Shown: positions 42,161 through 53,214 of the stretch, one piece after another
Layout of the letters: each line of letters opens with the position of its first letter
Position numbering within the stretch: position 1 is the first letter of the stretch
Source of the DNA: Prorocentrum cordatum
Lineage: Eukaryota; Sar; Dinophyceae; Prorocentrales; Prorocentraceae
Direction: 5' to 3'
Assembly (NCBI GenBank): GCA_963575745.1
Contig: CAUYUJ010015712.1
Location: forward strand, 29,433 to 93,432
Length of the DNA stretch: 64,000 bases
Notes under the pieces: model-generated
Databases searched by the model: none
What the model was told of the DNA's origin: nothing
The model's input: the letters and a program-made list of their open reading frames with translations, nothing else
Position numbers and translations under genes: made by a program

Positions 42161-43990
42161 TGACTGGAGCTCGAAGTTGGACTTGGCGCATCGATGGAGC
42201 AGCAGATCGCCGCGCCGAAACAGTTCCCCAAGTAGCGCCCTCTCGGAGCTCCAAGAGAGTCGCCTTCACACCTAGGTGGTCACAGGGGGCGAGTTCGCAC
42301 GAGAAGCTCAATGCCCAGACGGGCGTTCCCAACAATGGATGCAGTTGGCGGAGACAGAGCTGCCTGACAGATATCAGCTACAGGACAACGAACGACGGGC
42401 CGCAGCTGGACGGGGTGATCTTGCTAGCCCACAGTTCAAGCTGATGGTCTCGGCTGGGGATGCGCCAGGTCGGGGAGCGGATGGAGACCCTATATCGAGA
42501 TGCTGGAGGAGGGCGTCCATGGCCATGCTGGATCTCTTTCACGCGCTCAAGCGAGATCGGAGATTGGACTCGCAGTTTGTCGCGCAACGCCTGAGCACAC
42601 TCACAGACCTCAAGAAGAATAACCCCGAAAGGAGACGCGCGCGGGAGGTCTGCTGTTGTCGACTCGGTCACGAATGGAGTTGGGAGGGCGCATGGGCTCG
42701 CGTTGACATGTAGTTTGCAGGGCAGGGGCCACCGAGGTGGAGCAGTTGCGCGAAAACATCGCGCGCGATAGCTGCGGCAGACAGCAGCAAAGTCCATCGA
42801 ATAGGAGGGCGCGAAGGCGCATGGGTGGAGCGAGCTACCAACGGGGTGGACACATGCAGAGGTTCACTTAACCGCGGGCATCAAGTCCCATGCGACGACG
42901 CTCGACACGGACCTCCAGCATTTGCTAAATATTTGGCATGAGCTTGATGATGCGGGTTCCTTTGGCGCAGGGCGCCGGTTGCAGGACGAGGGGCGGGGGG
43001 GGGGGGCGATGGGCTGATGGGCCCCCATCGAAGTCGAACGCATCAGATAGACGGCGCGAACTTCCAAGGCAAAGACAGCATGTGGAAGTGACAACCTGGG
43101 GCCCACCCAGAAGCATGGCGCTGATCTCGGATGATTGCCTCAACGCGTTCAGTGGGGCGATGGAGGTGGCAGGGGGGATCGTAGATGTATCCGGCCAGAT
43201 GGCGAGCGCGGCGTCTACCGCGGCCCCCCAAACCTGAGGGGGGGCATAGACTGATCGGCCTGATGACGGACACGCTCGGCGTCTACACCTGGCGTTGACG
43301 GTATGTTCAGCGACGTCGGTTTCAAGAGTATGCTCGGCCCTACCATTATTCGACATATGGCGTGGGCGCAGTCTGTATCGGGGGGGGCAGGTAGCGCGCC
43401 CATGAGGCATTCGGCCACGGCGATGCTGGACTTTATGAAAGAGTTCGAGAATATTGCGCAAACTACCTTGCGGGCAATAGGTTGCCGCCACAACCTTCCA
43501 CGGCGGAAGATTGCCGTGCTCATCAAGACTCGCGCGGGTAGACGGAGTCCCAAGTTTGGAGAGGTCGCATCCAGGTTCATCTGCACAAGCCAGGGAGTCA
43601 TAGCGGGGTGTTCGGATGGCACTACCAGGACGATTCTTTTCACTCGGGGTGCTTATGACCTGGCCCTCTTTCGCGACCAGCGCGGTCGTGGACGATGGCA
43701 GCTTGCAAGCGTCGGGCACGGAGAAGGATGCAGTTCGGAGCATCATCGAGGTGGTCAAGCATTTGCGCAGACTCCTGGTCAAGCTTGGCCTGGAGTTGAG
43801 CCCGGACAAAGGGCGCGTCGCTGCGGCGACATCGAGAATGGCGAAGGAATTTGAAATTGCACTGAGCGACTGGGCCTTCCGACGAGCACTGGTTGCCCGA
43901 CAGTTTGGACATGGCCGGCGCATGGGAGGACGGGCGCGCATGCCCAGTCATCGCAGTCAAGTTGCAGTAGTTTGACGCAGAGCGGCACGT
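42161..43990 (+). pseudogene. LINE-3 reverse transcriptase
   Basis: The fingers are eroded (42280-43220). HRLIGLMTDTLGVYT (about 43248) fits the R-P-I-x-L motif. ATAMLDFMKEFENIAQTTLR (about 43422) sits at motif A. SQGVIAGCSDGTTRT (about 43590) is motif B. AVVDDGSLQASG (about 43688, another frame) is motif C with both Asp kept. LLVKLGLELSPDKGRVAA is the following thumb segment. These blocks in this order are characteristic of a dinoflagellate RNase H-bearing LINE clade. At least three frame changes make it a pseudogene. Confidence 0.8.
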
Positions 43991-44812
43991 TTTCGCAGGT
44001 TGGCCCAAGGAGGCAGACAGATGGACAAGTAGTTTCGAGCTGGTGGCCTGGCATCGGTTGGCACCACATCAAAGGCGCAGGGCCTGAGTGACACACAGTT
44101 GCAGAGAATGCGCGCCCTATCAGGGCAAGCGCGATTTGAATCTGCAAGGGGCTGGAGCATGACGATGGAGTTTGCGTTGTCACACTGTCCCAGGGCAGAC
44201 CCAACGTTCATCGCAGACGAGTACCCGCTGGTGCATTGGCTCATAGCGACGTGTGGCACGTGGGTCACGCCCAAGGCGATGGCCCTTGCTTTCATGCGCG
44301 CTGAACCATGCACGACCGCGGCAGTCCGCGCAAGGACCAGCGGGGGCAGTACTCATGACTCTTCGACGATTGGGTTGGAGAGCCGAGCGTTGCAATGTTT
44401 TGTTATAGAGCGCGGTCCGAAAGTTGATCCGGACGACACCGGAATTGCCGCGCTGAGGAAGTTGATCGGCGCCTCCACCAGGAGGCGCCTTCTGTAGGCG
44501 ATACCAGGCAGTCGGGGGAGGGTAGGGCTCGCGGGGCCTCTCGTCCTGGAGCCAGCTACGAACGAGATCGCGGAACTTCGGGAGCACGGGGATTGCAAAG
44601 GCGCAGGCTTACTTCGGATGTGCTTGGCTTGTGGTTTCTACAATCAAGTGAGACTGCATGCAGTTCGGGCGACGGAGACACCAATATGTGCTACTTGTGG
44701 GGCTGAAGAGGGCACTGACCTGCACGGGCGCATTCGATGTGATTGGCACCTCGCTGAACGACCAGATTGGAGTGGATGCGCGAGGACGTCGATGAGTTGG
44801 GGGGCGCATTGA
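43991..44812 (+). pseudogene. LINE-3 C-terminal region with Cys/His cluster
   Basis: A helical region (RMRALSGQARFESARG, ADPTFIADEYPLVHWLIATC) ends at a stop near 44495. In another frame CLACGFYNQVRLHAV and ICATCGAEEGTDLHGRIRCD form a C-x2-C ... C-x2-C ... H-x4-C cluster like the zinc knuckle that precedes RNase H in this LINE type. Confidence 0.7.
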
Positions 44813-44849
44813 GCAAGGACAGGATCACCCGTGCACGATAGTGCTGTGC

Positions 44850-45680
44850 AGGGGACTTGTTCCTTGTACCTCTCTTCCAGTCACCAGATGCAGTGAAGCA
44901 CCACGCAATCAGATGGCATGTGTGCACAGCGTCTGGCCTCATCAGTGGTGATGTGTGCATTGGTTGCAGCTGTGCCGTTCCGCATTGCGAGTTTCGAGCT
45001 CGCGGGGGTTGGGCCTTCTGTATGATTGGCGTCGTTGGGAATGTTATTGCAGCGGCTTCCGAACCTGCCCCCTTCCCGCGGCAGACTTCAGCAGCTGCGG
45101 AATGGAACGCGACCAGACAAGCCGTTCGTCACAAGTCTCAGGGACGGCTACAACTTATTTTTGACTTCAAGGAGCTGTAATTGGGTTGGAGAGTTGGCAA
45201 CCCTCGCGGCGCCCATTCAGATCACCAGCATGCTGAGTTATGGGTGCAGGTCTGGAAGGCAGTCGACGACGTTGGCGCGGATGAAATTGAGGTCGACTTT
45301 GATTCCGTCGCACATGTCACAGACAAGGGCGATCGCGCAGCATATTCCCATGGCTTACTGGAGTGGCAACAAGCAGGTGGATTCCCACGCGAGAGCGGCG
45401 CGGCCATGCACCAACGTGGCGCGCCTCAAGAGCGAGCTCGCAAGATGCGCGGGCAGGCGGCAGGGGTGACACTGAAAACTGAGCTGAGCATACGGCGCCG
45501 CTGCGCGAGGGGAGACTTGGCAGATGTTGAGAAGCAGGAGTATGTTGAGAGGCCGATCGGCTTCTGTCTGGGCGATGTCATCTAGTGCGCAGGTTCAAGG
45601 GAAGATGGATTTGCGCGAGGTGCGGAGAGAATCGCGCTCGCAGGTGCGACCTCCCTTTTAAGCTGTGGTGGGCCCCCATA
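44850..45680 (+). pseudogene. LINE-3 RNase H domain and tail
   Basis: ARGGWAFCMIGVVG and RQTSAAAEWNATRQAV (the Glu-containing helix of RNase H) are followed by IFDFKEL (third-Asp region). After a frame change, HAELWVQVWKAVDDVGADEI and GDRAAYSHGLLEWQQAGGFP correspond to the last helix and strand. GRWICARCGENRARR near 45600 is a C-terminal Cys motif. RNase H would remove element RNA from the cDNA hybrid. Catalytic completeness cannot be shown, and the frame breaks rule out a functional protein. Confidence 0.7.
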
Positions 45681-46057
45681 GGGGGTTCACGCGGCTCGTG
45701 AGTCGCACCGTCTCTGGAAAACGGGCCCGGTAGTTTGGCGCGTAGATTGCGCAGCTCGTTACATCAGTAGAGTGCACCTGATAGCCAGACTTTGTTTGGG
45801 CAGACCTCCCCTGGGTTATCCGAGGCATTCTAAGAGGAAGTACCTTATCCAGGGGAAGTGCCCGTCAGGCGAAGAAGCGCGCACTGGGTTTTCAAAAGCT
45901 TCTGCTTGTCGTCTCGCGCAGCTGATTCTCATAATTCGAGTTTATGCATTATCGCGTTTCTGGCCTGGTGCCTCGTTTTCGAAGCCCCTCGCCGTCGTCG
46001 GAACCCTCGGAACCCTCCTCCTCCTCCTCCTCGTCGTCGTCGTCCTCCTCCTCCTCC

Positions 46058-46079
46058 TCCTGTAGCCTTGCGGCTCAAG
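46058..46079 (+). other. Spliced-leader-like relic (degenerate)
   Basis: TCCTGTAGCCTTGCGGCTCA followed by AG aligns to the 22-nt spliced leader with 19 identical bases, two substitutions and one insertion/deletion pair. It lies 160 bp before the ATG of an ORF1-like pseudogene, the same spacing as the true SL before the LINE-1 ORF1 (161 bp). It could be a decayed retroposed SL or a chance match at the end of a (CTC)n run. Confidence 0.4.
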
Positions 46080-46238
46080 ATTTCAACAGCTTCCAGGAGC
46101 ACGTGAGGACGCGTCTCCCAGGACCGGAGTCGGCGGTCGGGGCCGCCGCCCCTGCCGGCAGAAACCGACCCCTTTCAGTCAAAAGGGGTCGGTTTATTAT
46201 TTGGCAATCCTCAGACGTCAACGAGAGCGAGATAGAGG

Positions 46239-46803
46239 ATGGCGCGGAAGGTGAAGCGACCCGCTGGGCCAGAACCAGAGGAGCAGCGAGAAAAGAAAGA
46301 GGCTCGGCAGCAGGAGGGCAAGGGCGGCCGAAAGGGCAAGGGCGGCGGCAATCGCAAGAAGGACCAGGACGGGGCGACATGAGGGAGGCTTTCGTCACGG
46401 TGCAGAAGCTGGTGCTGAGGAACAGCCAGGAGAACAGGGACTTGGCGAACGGGGTTTTCGACTTCTGGCTAGTGCCAGGAGACTCAGCCTTGGCGCAGGC
46501 CGGGGCCGCCACAGGACAGGACTACAATGCCGCGGTCAAGCGCCTCGGCGAAGGGCGCGGCCAGGGCCCGCCGCGCGTGAACATCGCGATGTCGGTGGTG
46601 GAGAAGGCGGCGGACCTGCTGGACGAGAGCGACAAGTATCAGGCGGGGAGCAAAGGTATCCTCTCGGAGCGGGTGCAGGCCACGCGTGGCTCTTGCAGAA
46701 GGGCGTGATGCCGACGGGCGCGGGGCCGAAAACAGAGCTGGAGAGGTTCGTGGAGGCCCAGTTGAAAGCGCTCGTCAAGCAAGGGGCGATCACCAAGTAC
46801 TGA
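46239..46803 (+). pseudogene. Retroelement ORF1-like gene, two frameshifts
   Basis: The ATG at 46239 begins a Lys/Arg/Glu-rich head (MARKVKRPAGPEPEEQREKK). The frame ends at 46383, but homology continues one frame over from 46379: MREAFVTVQKLVLRNSQENR, DLANGVFDFWLVPGDSALAQ, then PPRVNIAMSVVEKAADLL. Near 46690 it shifts again to KGVMPTGAGPKTELERFVEA and ends at the TGA at 46801-46803. It is a relative of 26228-26926 and 48409-49138. The role is unknown; it probably encodes an RNA-binding partner of a LINE. Confidence 0.65.
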
Positions 46804-48408
46804 GAAGCCGTTTTTCACAGACAGTGCGTGACATCGCGCACGGCCCGAGGAGACAGCATACACTCAGAGCTACGGCGGCAGGAGGGAGCGAGCATGCCAA
46901 GAGACTCTTGACACAAGTGACAGAGTGCAGGCAGGCGCTCCACGATTTGCTGCAATATGACCAGATTTCATGTGACGCCACCCCTGGTGGCAACGGCGCG
47001 CCTCCTCGAGAGGCAGCTCGCGCCGCCCCCGATATTGAATATCCAGGGGGAGGCGGCTTAGACTCCGGGGATCCTCCCCGCTAGAGGGAAATTGCCCCAA
47101 GCCTTCGCACTCTCCCCCACTTTACCTCTACCCACTGGGGATCCCCCCCGCCGACGGGGCATCGCGCGCGGGCGGGCCTCGCCGCGTCGCCCCGCGCCGT
47201 GGCGGCCTGCGCCCTGCAGGCAGCCCAGCCTCCATATAGGGCGGAGGGGCCGCCCGAGCAGCTGCAGAGACAGACTGAGGGCCCCCAACTGAGCCACCAC
47301 CACCGCCACCTCCTGCTCTTCCTCCTCCCTTCTCGCTCCTCCTGCCCCTCCTGTTCCTCCTCCTTCATTTCCTCCTCCCCCTTCCCCGTCCATTTCCTCC
47401 TCGCCCTTCCCCTCCCTCCACCCCCTCTTCTTTCCCCTCCTCCTCCTCCTCCTCCTCCTCCTCCTCCTCCTCCTCTTCCTCCTCATCCTCATCCTCATCC
47501 TCGCCCTCATCCCCCCCCCCTCCTCTTCCTCGTCGGGTCGCCGACGGCCCCGGGGGAAACCGCGCAGGAGCAGGGGGGCCCCTGTGGACGCGCGGGGCGG
47601 CCCAACACCCCGGGCATCGCCAGGGGCGCTGTCCCCGGGCAGGGGTGCCCCGCGGGAATTCTGCGGAGGACACCGGGCCCTCCAGAGCAGGGCTGGACCT
47701 GAACGCCTTCTTGCTGGAGTTCGGCTGCGTTTTGTTTCTTTCGTTTTGGCGGGGGTGCGCAGGAAAACAGGGAGGGCAAAACGGAACGCATAACGAACCC
47801 AAAACGAAACGCAAAGACTAGGTCCAGCCATGCTCCAAAGCATCCCATCTCGAGGCTCCGAGGGCCCCCGTGACTCCGCAGCGGGGACTTGGGACAGGGG
47901 CGCGCCCCCAACCCCGGCGCCGCGATTTCTGCCACAGCGTTGAAATCCAGAGGCCCCGAACCACGCCGCGTGGCCGGATCGAGGACGCCGGCGGCGCATC
48001 ACCGTCCGCCCCTTGGGAGTTTGTCGAAGTGGTGCGCAGCATCGAAAGTCGTAACGCGGCGCGTATGCCAGCAATCAAATAGCCGTCGGCCCATGCCGCC
48101 CCGCCACCGTGCTTGGGTTTTGGGTAGGAGTTCTCATGGTCGCTCCTTGGGGTCTCTCGAGAGGGCTCTCGGGGGTGTTTGCAGGGGAGTTTGAGGGCCT
48201 CGTGGGGGCCATCTTGGGGGTTTCTTGGGAGCCTCTTGGGGCCTCTTGGGGCCTGTTGGGGCTCCCTTGGGGCCTCTTGGGGGCCTCCTGGGGGCCTCTT
48301 AGGTGTTCGAGGGTGGAACATACGACGACTTCTGTAGCCATCTCATCTCGAGCCATCTCCCAGGCCAAATTGATCCACCAGCACCACAGGCTACATTTAA
48401 GCCCCGAG
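46804..48408. other. Spacer with CCT tract and CTCTTGGGGC repeats
   Basis: (CCT)n-rich sequence at 47290-47520 and a decamer-style repeat (GCCTCTTGGG, 48141-48305) that resembles 512-590. No gene is recognised. Confidence 0.55.
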
Positions 48409-49138
48409 ATGCCCGAGGGAGCGACGGAGGCCTCGACGATTACCATGCCACAGCGGCGCAACCTATCGACGCCAGAGTCCGCTGGCGGAGAACCAGCCAA
48501 GGGCGATGGTCAGCTGGCAAAAAAAGCAAAAGGGCAGCAAGCAGAAGCGGGACATCATCGTCCCGATTGCGAAGCTGGCGATGGCGAACATGAAGTCGAT
48601 CGCAGACATGGAGGCCATCGCGTACACCAAGTACCAGGTCAACATCAGCGCACCGAGCGTGGCAGCAGGAATGGCCGCGGGCAAGCGCTATGATGCCGAG
48701 AGCAAGGAGATCAAGAAGAAGGCCGAAGCGGGCACCCAGACGGACCACAAGGCTCGCGGCCCACCGGTCCTGGCCATCTTCATGGCGGTGTTCGGGCACG
48801 GAGCGCCCCGCACGGTTCCCGAGGGTGGCAAGCAGGAAGAGAAGACGCTGGTGGAAGAGATGAGGCAGTTCTTTCAGGAGAAGCCGGCGTCGGCGGTGGT
48901 CAGCGACGCGGCGCAGTTAGTCGAACGCTTTCGCATCAAAGCCCACAGGAAGCACGACGGCAAGGAGCAGAGCTGCACGGCGATGCGGCACCTTTTCCCC
49001 GAGCACGACCACGGCGTGCTCACGACAAGTGGACGCAGCTGCTCTTCCAGCACGGGGGGGGGGCGCGCTTGCACGGCCCAGCTCCCAGATGCCCCCTCGA
49101 GCGCGTGATCAGTCAGTTCCTGGAGGGCAGCAAGTGAA
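48409..49138 (+). pseudogene. Retroelement ORF1-like gene, at least two frameshifts
   Basis: The ATG at 48409 (MPEGATEASTITMPQRRN) reads into an A-run (AAAAAA near 48519), after which homology continues one frame over: KRDIIVPIAKLAMANMKSIA, DMEAIAYTKYQVNISAPSVA and a long charged helical part. Near 49025 a further shift gives DKWTQLLFQHG and, after a G-run, LERVISQFLEGSK with a TGA at 49136-49138. Overall architecture matches 26228-26926. The homopolymer position of both breaks allows sequencing or assembly error as an alternative to decay. Confidence 0.6.
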
Positions 49139-50190
49139 TGAGACGAGCAGGCTACCGTCACCCCTTCGCCACAGTGATCGCTTAGCTACACTAGTATCGC
49201 AAGGTTTTGCCCCCCCCTCTCTCGTTCGCCCGTCCGCCCTCCTCCTCCCTCTACCCAGTCTGGCATTCAGTCAGTTCCTCCCGATGCCTCGGATGTCTTG
49301 AGTCGGGATCGCAGCTTAGCATTCAAATCCCTCGACGCCCTAGAGGAGGCAAAGGGAGAGGTGGTCGCAGTGCGAAGGGCACGGGTTCGAGCTCGAGTTT
49401 CCCCCGCGCCCCAGGGCCAGCCGCCTCTGCAGGGGGGCGCGCGCGTCGGAGGCGCGCTGGCGGGGCCTGTGCAGCTGTGTGCTGAGTGCGGTCCGCATCT
49501 TTGCAGTCGCGATCGTCGGCCTCGTAGGATAAGCCTCCTCCGGGTACAACCTCGGGCGGAGCTAAGAGGTGAAGCGCGCTTCAGCAACGAAGTCAGCGCC
49601 GATCCAGTGCTTCGCTTGAATCTGGACCCCTCGAGCTGGAAAGGAAAAAGGGCCTCTTAGGTCGTCCTGGCCCTGTGGTCTGCCGCGCTTGTTTTTTGGG
49701 GAACATAAGCATGTTCTCATTTATCATGCATGTTCTCATTAATATAAGAACGGTGATCATTCATTGTAAGATTGTTGCATGGTTGATGACACCATATATT
49801 GTTGTAAGATTTGTTGCATAATGGCCGCTCGCGCACACGCGTTCGCCCCCCCCCCCCCCCCCGCCCCCCTCCCCCGCCCCTCCCCCCCCCCCCCCCCACA
49901 GATAACGATGAGGAGGAGGAGGGGGGAAGGAGGAGGAGGAGGAGGGGAGAGGAGAGGAGGAGGAGGAGGAGGAGGGGGAGGAGGAGGGAGGAGGGGAGGG
50001 GAACAGCTTCTCATCCGACTTCCTGGGGGGGGGGGGGCGTCGCCGCCACGGCGCGGCTGGATCCGGGCTCTCGGCCCGAGCGGTTCGGGGCGCGAGCGCG
50101 CGGGCGCCGAGAGCGGCGCGGGCGCCGCGGGGGGGGCGCCCCGCATGCCGCCGAAGGCCGGGGAACGGAAAGGGGGCTCATATTCTTTTC
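49139..50190. repeat. Spacer with direct repeats, poly-C and GGA tracts
   Basis: CATGTTCTCATT occurs at about 49709 and 49729. TTGTAAGATT plus GTTGCAT occurs at about 49765 and 49801. A poly-C block (49847-49898) is followed by (GGA)n (49908-50000) and a G-run near 50026. No gene is recognised. Confidence 0.6.
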
Positions 50191-50203
50191 TTGTTTCTCT
50201 TCT

Positions 50204-50323
<120 letters not shown>

Positions 50324-50472
50324 TCTCGGCTCGAGAGTGCCCGGCACTCAGACCGCAGCCGCGACGCGAAGCGCCCCGCCTCGGAGTCAGACTCCCAGGC
50401 CTCGCGAGGCCGGAGGGGTCCCAGCAGGACCCTACTGATTCGCGTCACCTCTCCAGCAGAGCGCCCGCAGCA

Positions 50473-53043
50473 ATGGCCCCCAGTAAGCCGGAGCGCCGTC
50501 GCTCTTCCAAGCAGCCCCCGAGTTCACGTCCTGCTGCTGAAGGGTCTCTCCTCCAACGCAAGCAGGACTGCATCGCAGCGTTCAAGCAAGCGGGGTCTGA
50601 CCGCCCCACGGCCGCATACAACGGGCTTGCCGAGCTGAGCGCTGACGAGCTCCAGGCAACGTACGACATGCACAAGACCAACACGAAGAAGCTTGGCAGT
50701 GCCTTGATCCGCATGTATGCCGCCAACCAGATCAGCTACACGCTTGATCACCACCAGCGCAGCAAGCCTAAGCGCATTGGTGGTGACACATCACACCCAC
50801 CAGCTGGGTCCGCACGTCTTCAGGCTGCGGACACCCAATTCATCGCCTTGGACCCGGCCTTTTGGAAGGTCCCTGTCTTCGCCGAACCCACATCTCCTGA
50901 CGACGGCAAGACGTACAAGCCCAGTATCAGCCTCCACGACTACGAGAGCGGTGAGCGGCTGCTGCAACACCACCTCGAGCAGGGTAAGCGAACCACGGGT
51001 CAGCTCGCGATTGCTGTCATGGGCCCAAAAAACGACAACTACGTCGGTACCGAGCTCGCCGTCCCCGTGCTGAAGCGTCACCCCAAGGCGCCCAAAGTGG
51101 TCCACACGCACGTCCCCGTGACCGTGTACCAGCTGGGCACCAAGGAAGTCGCCTGCACGGAAAAAGTAGCCGTCGCCACCATCGACCCTGCCGACCACGT
51201 ATGCTGGATTCGGGCGACCATACATGAAACCGAGGCCATTGCCGCAGTCCCCTCCATGCATCAGGCCTTCGAGGACCAGTTCTCGGGAGGTGCCCCCGTG
51301 AACGGTGGTCCACGCGCCAAGGGTCCTTTCCGAGGGGACTCCGCTCCACAGGACAAGGCGCGCCAAAACCAAAAGCACAGGGAGTCCAAGAAAGACGCTC
51401 GCCGCCAGGAGCTCGATAGTCAGCTCCAGGACACCTTCAAGGCCCTCTTCCACGGCAACTTTAAAGCCGTCACCATCCTCGAACCCTGCAAAAGCCTAGG
51501 CAGGTTTGGATCGGGCGTCGGAAAGAGGTCCCTGGCTGCCACTTTCGGCGTCAGTCTTCAAGCGGTTGACAAGGTCTTGGCGGGATCAGGGCAACTCGGT
51601 GCCACCTACGACCTCAGCAACGTAGGTGCAGACGAGCCCACTGCAGACAAGTATCAGACCGTGTGGTTCCCAGAGGACCAGCCCATCACGATGGCAGATG
51701 CGTTCCAGAAGTCGGTGGATTTCAAGGCCCTGGGAGTCGTCAGGCACGGCAAGTCAGGCTTATTGGGGATCCGCGTTTCACGGGGGTCGGACGCCGCCAA
51801 GGCTGCTGCCGTCAGCATCCGCGGCTGCGAGGCCACCCTCGCCAAGACGCGCTACCGCATCACTGGCATTGTGGCACGCTACGCCACGCTGACCCAGCTC
51901 GCCAAGACTCTCACGGGCCCGTCCGTTAAATGGGACTGTGAGGCCTACCACACCGCCTGGGACCCAGCCACCGCGGCTCAGTTTGCCTTAGTACGCGCCC
52001 ACCGTCCCCCACTCACATACACGGTACAGGTCGCAGGGTGCCCCATCCCGCGGAGCATCACCGAGGCCCCGCTGGCTGAGGTGGTGCCGAAGCGGGACAA
52101 CGTTACCATCGTCACGCCTACCACCATCACAGAGCCTGTGACGCCGCCAGCCCGTGGTGGCGGCTTCAGCCCCGCCACCGGCACACTCCTCACCAAAGCG
52201 GCCCAGAGCCCCTACCTCCACGACCTCATGACTGCCACGCCCAAAGGCAAGGGCGTCGCACCGCTCCTGATCCCCAAGGAGGAGCCTTTAGCCAAGCGCC
52301 ACCGATCCTCCAGCGGGAAACGCGACGCCACGCCGCACGCAAGATCACACGGCGCCCCAGGCCGCAGCTCCTCTGCACCCCCGCACGGCACGGACGGAGC
52401 CGTTGAACAGACGGCCGTCCCAGGATCAGGTGGTCACGACTCTCGGCTTGGCACGGTGGCGGCTGAAGGTGGGGGCCACACCGAAGGGGGCGCTGCCACA
52501 GCCGCCGAAGTACCAGGCGACGCTGACGACGTCGAGATCCTCTCATCAGGTGATGAATACAGCGTGGCCTCCCACGAACTCAACACCTTCGGCGAACGCT
52601 TCGCATCGGCCATTAAACTGCCAGATGCCGCCACGACCCGCATCCAACACATGGAACAACAGCACGAGCTGCTAGCCAACACGGTGGATAACATGCAGGT
52701 TCAGCTTGCGGGCGTTCTATCCTCCCAGGCCACACTCACGGAGCACGTCTCAGGGTTAGAACGGGGGCTTGCCACCGTCGTCACCCAGCAACAGACGGCA
52801 ACCGCCGACGCCGCTGCACTGCGTGGCGACATCCAGGCCCTCCTCGGGCACCTCACGGGGGGCACCATCCACCTGCCACAAGTGGCCACTCTGGAAACTA
52901 AGAAGGAGGAAGCTGCATCAGTTGCCGATCCCGTGGCTGTCTGCGGGTGGATCGACCAGCCAGGCCAGGTCACCCCAGGGACGGGGCCCCCAGGGGCTGA
53001 CAAAGGCAAAGACAAGGGTCGGGCCACCCAGGAACCCTATTGA
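50473..53043 (+). CDS. LINE-4 ORF1, 856-residue nucleic-acid-binding-type protein
   Basis: The ATG at 50473 (MAPSKPERRRSSKQPPSSRP) follows the TC/AG acceptor-like tract and starts a basic N-terminus, so I prefer it to upstream in-frame starts. Residues 20-90 are helical. Residues 95-300 form an unrecognised globular region. A basic stretch (KARQNQKHRESKKDARRQEL, about 297-320) precedes two possible RRM-like modules at about 330-440 and 450-540 (TRYRITGIVARYATLTQLAK, then YTVQVAGCPIPR). GGGFSPA lies near residues 561-567. A Ser/Gly/His-rich linker leads to a coiled coil at about 720-800 (HMEQQHELLANTVDNMQVQL). It ends at the TGA at 53041. Its place before an EN-RT ORF marks it as ORF1 of a large LINE. 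The frame is intact over 2.57 kb. Confidence 0.75.
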   Translation: MAPSKPERRRSSKQPPSSRPAAEGSLLQRKQDCIAAFKQAGSDRPTAAYNGLAELSADELQATYDMHKTNTKKLGSALIRMYAANQISYTLDHHQRSKPKRIGGDTSHPPAGSARLQAADTQFIALDPAFWKVPVFAEPTSPDDGKTYKPSISLHDYESGERLLQHHLEQGKRTTGQLAIAVMGPKNDNYVGTELAVPVLKRHPKAPKVVHTHVPVTVYQLGTKEVACTEKVAVATIDPADHVCWIRATIHETEAIAAVPSMHQAFEDQFSGGAPVNGGPRAKGPFRGDSAPQDKARQNQKHRESKKDARRQELDSQLQDTFKALFHGNFKAVTILEPCKSLGRFGSGVGKRSLAATFGVSLQAVDKVLAGSGQLGATYDLSNVGADEPTADKYQTVWFPEDQPITMADAFQKSVDFKALGVVRHGKSGLLGIRVSRGSDAAKAAAVSIRGCEATLAKTRYRITGIVARYATLTQLAKTLTGPSVKWDCEAYHTAWDPATAAQFALVRAHRPPLTYTVQVAGCPIPRSITEAPLAEVVPKRDNVTIVTPTTITEPVTPPARGGGFSPATGTLLTKAAQSPYLHDLMTATPKGKGVAPLLIPKEEPLAKRHRSSSGKRDATPHARSHGAPGRSSSAPPHGTDGAVEQTAVPGSGGHDSRLGTVAAEGGGHTEGGAATAAEVPGDADDVEILSSGDEYSVASHELNTFGERFASAIKLPDAATTRIQHMEQQHELLANTVDNMQVQLAGVLSSQATLTEHVSGLERGLATVVTQQQTATADAAALRGDIQALLGHLTGGTIHLPQVATLETKKEEAASVADPVAVCGWIDQPGQVTPGTGPPGADKGKDKGRATQEPY
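52159..52173 (+). repeat. GGCGGCTTCAGCCCC motif, copy in ORF1
   Basis: A 15-bp word that contains GGC-TTCA-GCC, a 3-bp stem with a tetraloop (one further G-C pair possible after a mismatch). Identical copies lie at 53659-53673, 54709-54723, 60333-60347 and 62129-62143. A 13-bp partial copy lies at 59116-59128. Confidence 0.85.
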
Positions 53044-53202
53044 AGGTGCCTCAGAGAGCCTGCCTCAGCCCTCCGAGGAAGCGCCTTCAGAGGCATCTCT
53101 TCCCTCTTCGCGTCGTATCTCTTTCTTGTCACCTCATGTCTGTTTTGGCAGCAGCACGCGCAAGCTATCTGGTGTAGGGACACCCGTCATCTTGCAGGGG
53201 GC
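53044..53202 (+). other. Same-frame linker between LINE-4 ORF1 and ORF2
   Basis: The 159 bp after the ORF1 TGA contain no further stop in the ORF1 frame, so ORF1 and ORF2 are one continuous frame broken by a single TGA. The segment also contains a pyrimidine-rich stretch ending TGTTTTGGCAG (53128-53151), a possible acceptor site for a separate ORF2 mRNA. Confidence 0.7.
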
Positions 53203-53214
53203 GTGATTGTTGCA

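Noticed and set aside
46816-48074. Arg/Glu-rich minus-strand frames (up to 338 codons)
   Set aside because: They are reverse translation of a (CCT)n tract and GC-rich flanks, with no domain.
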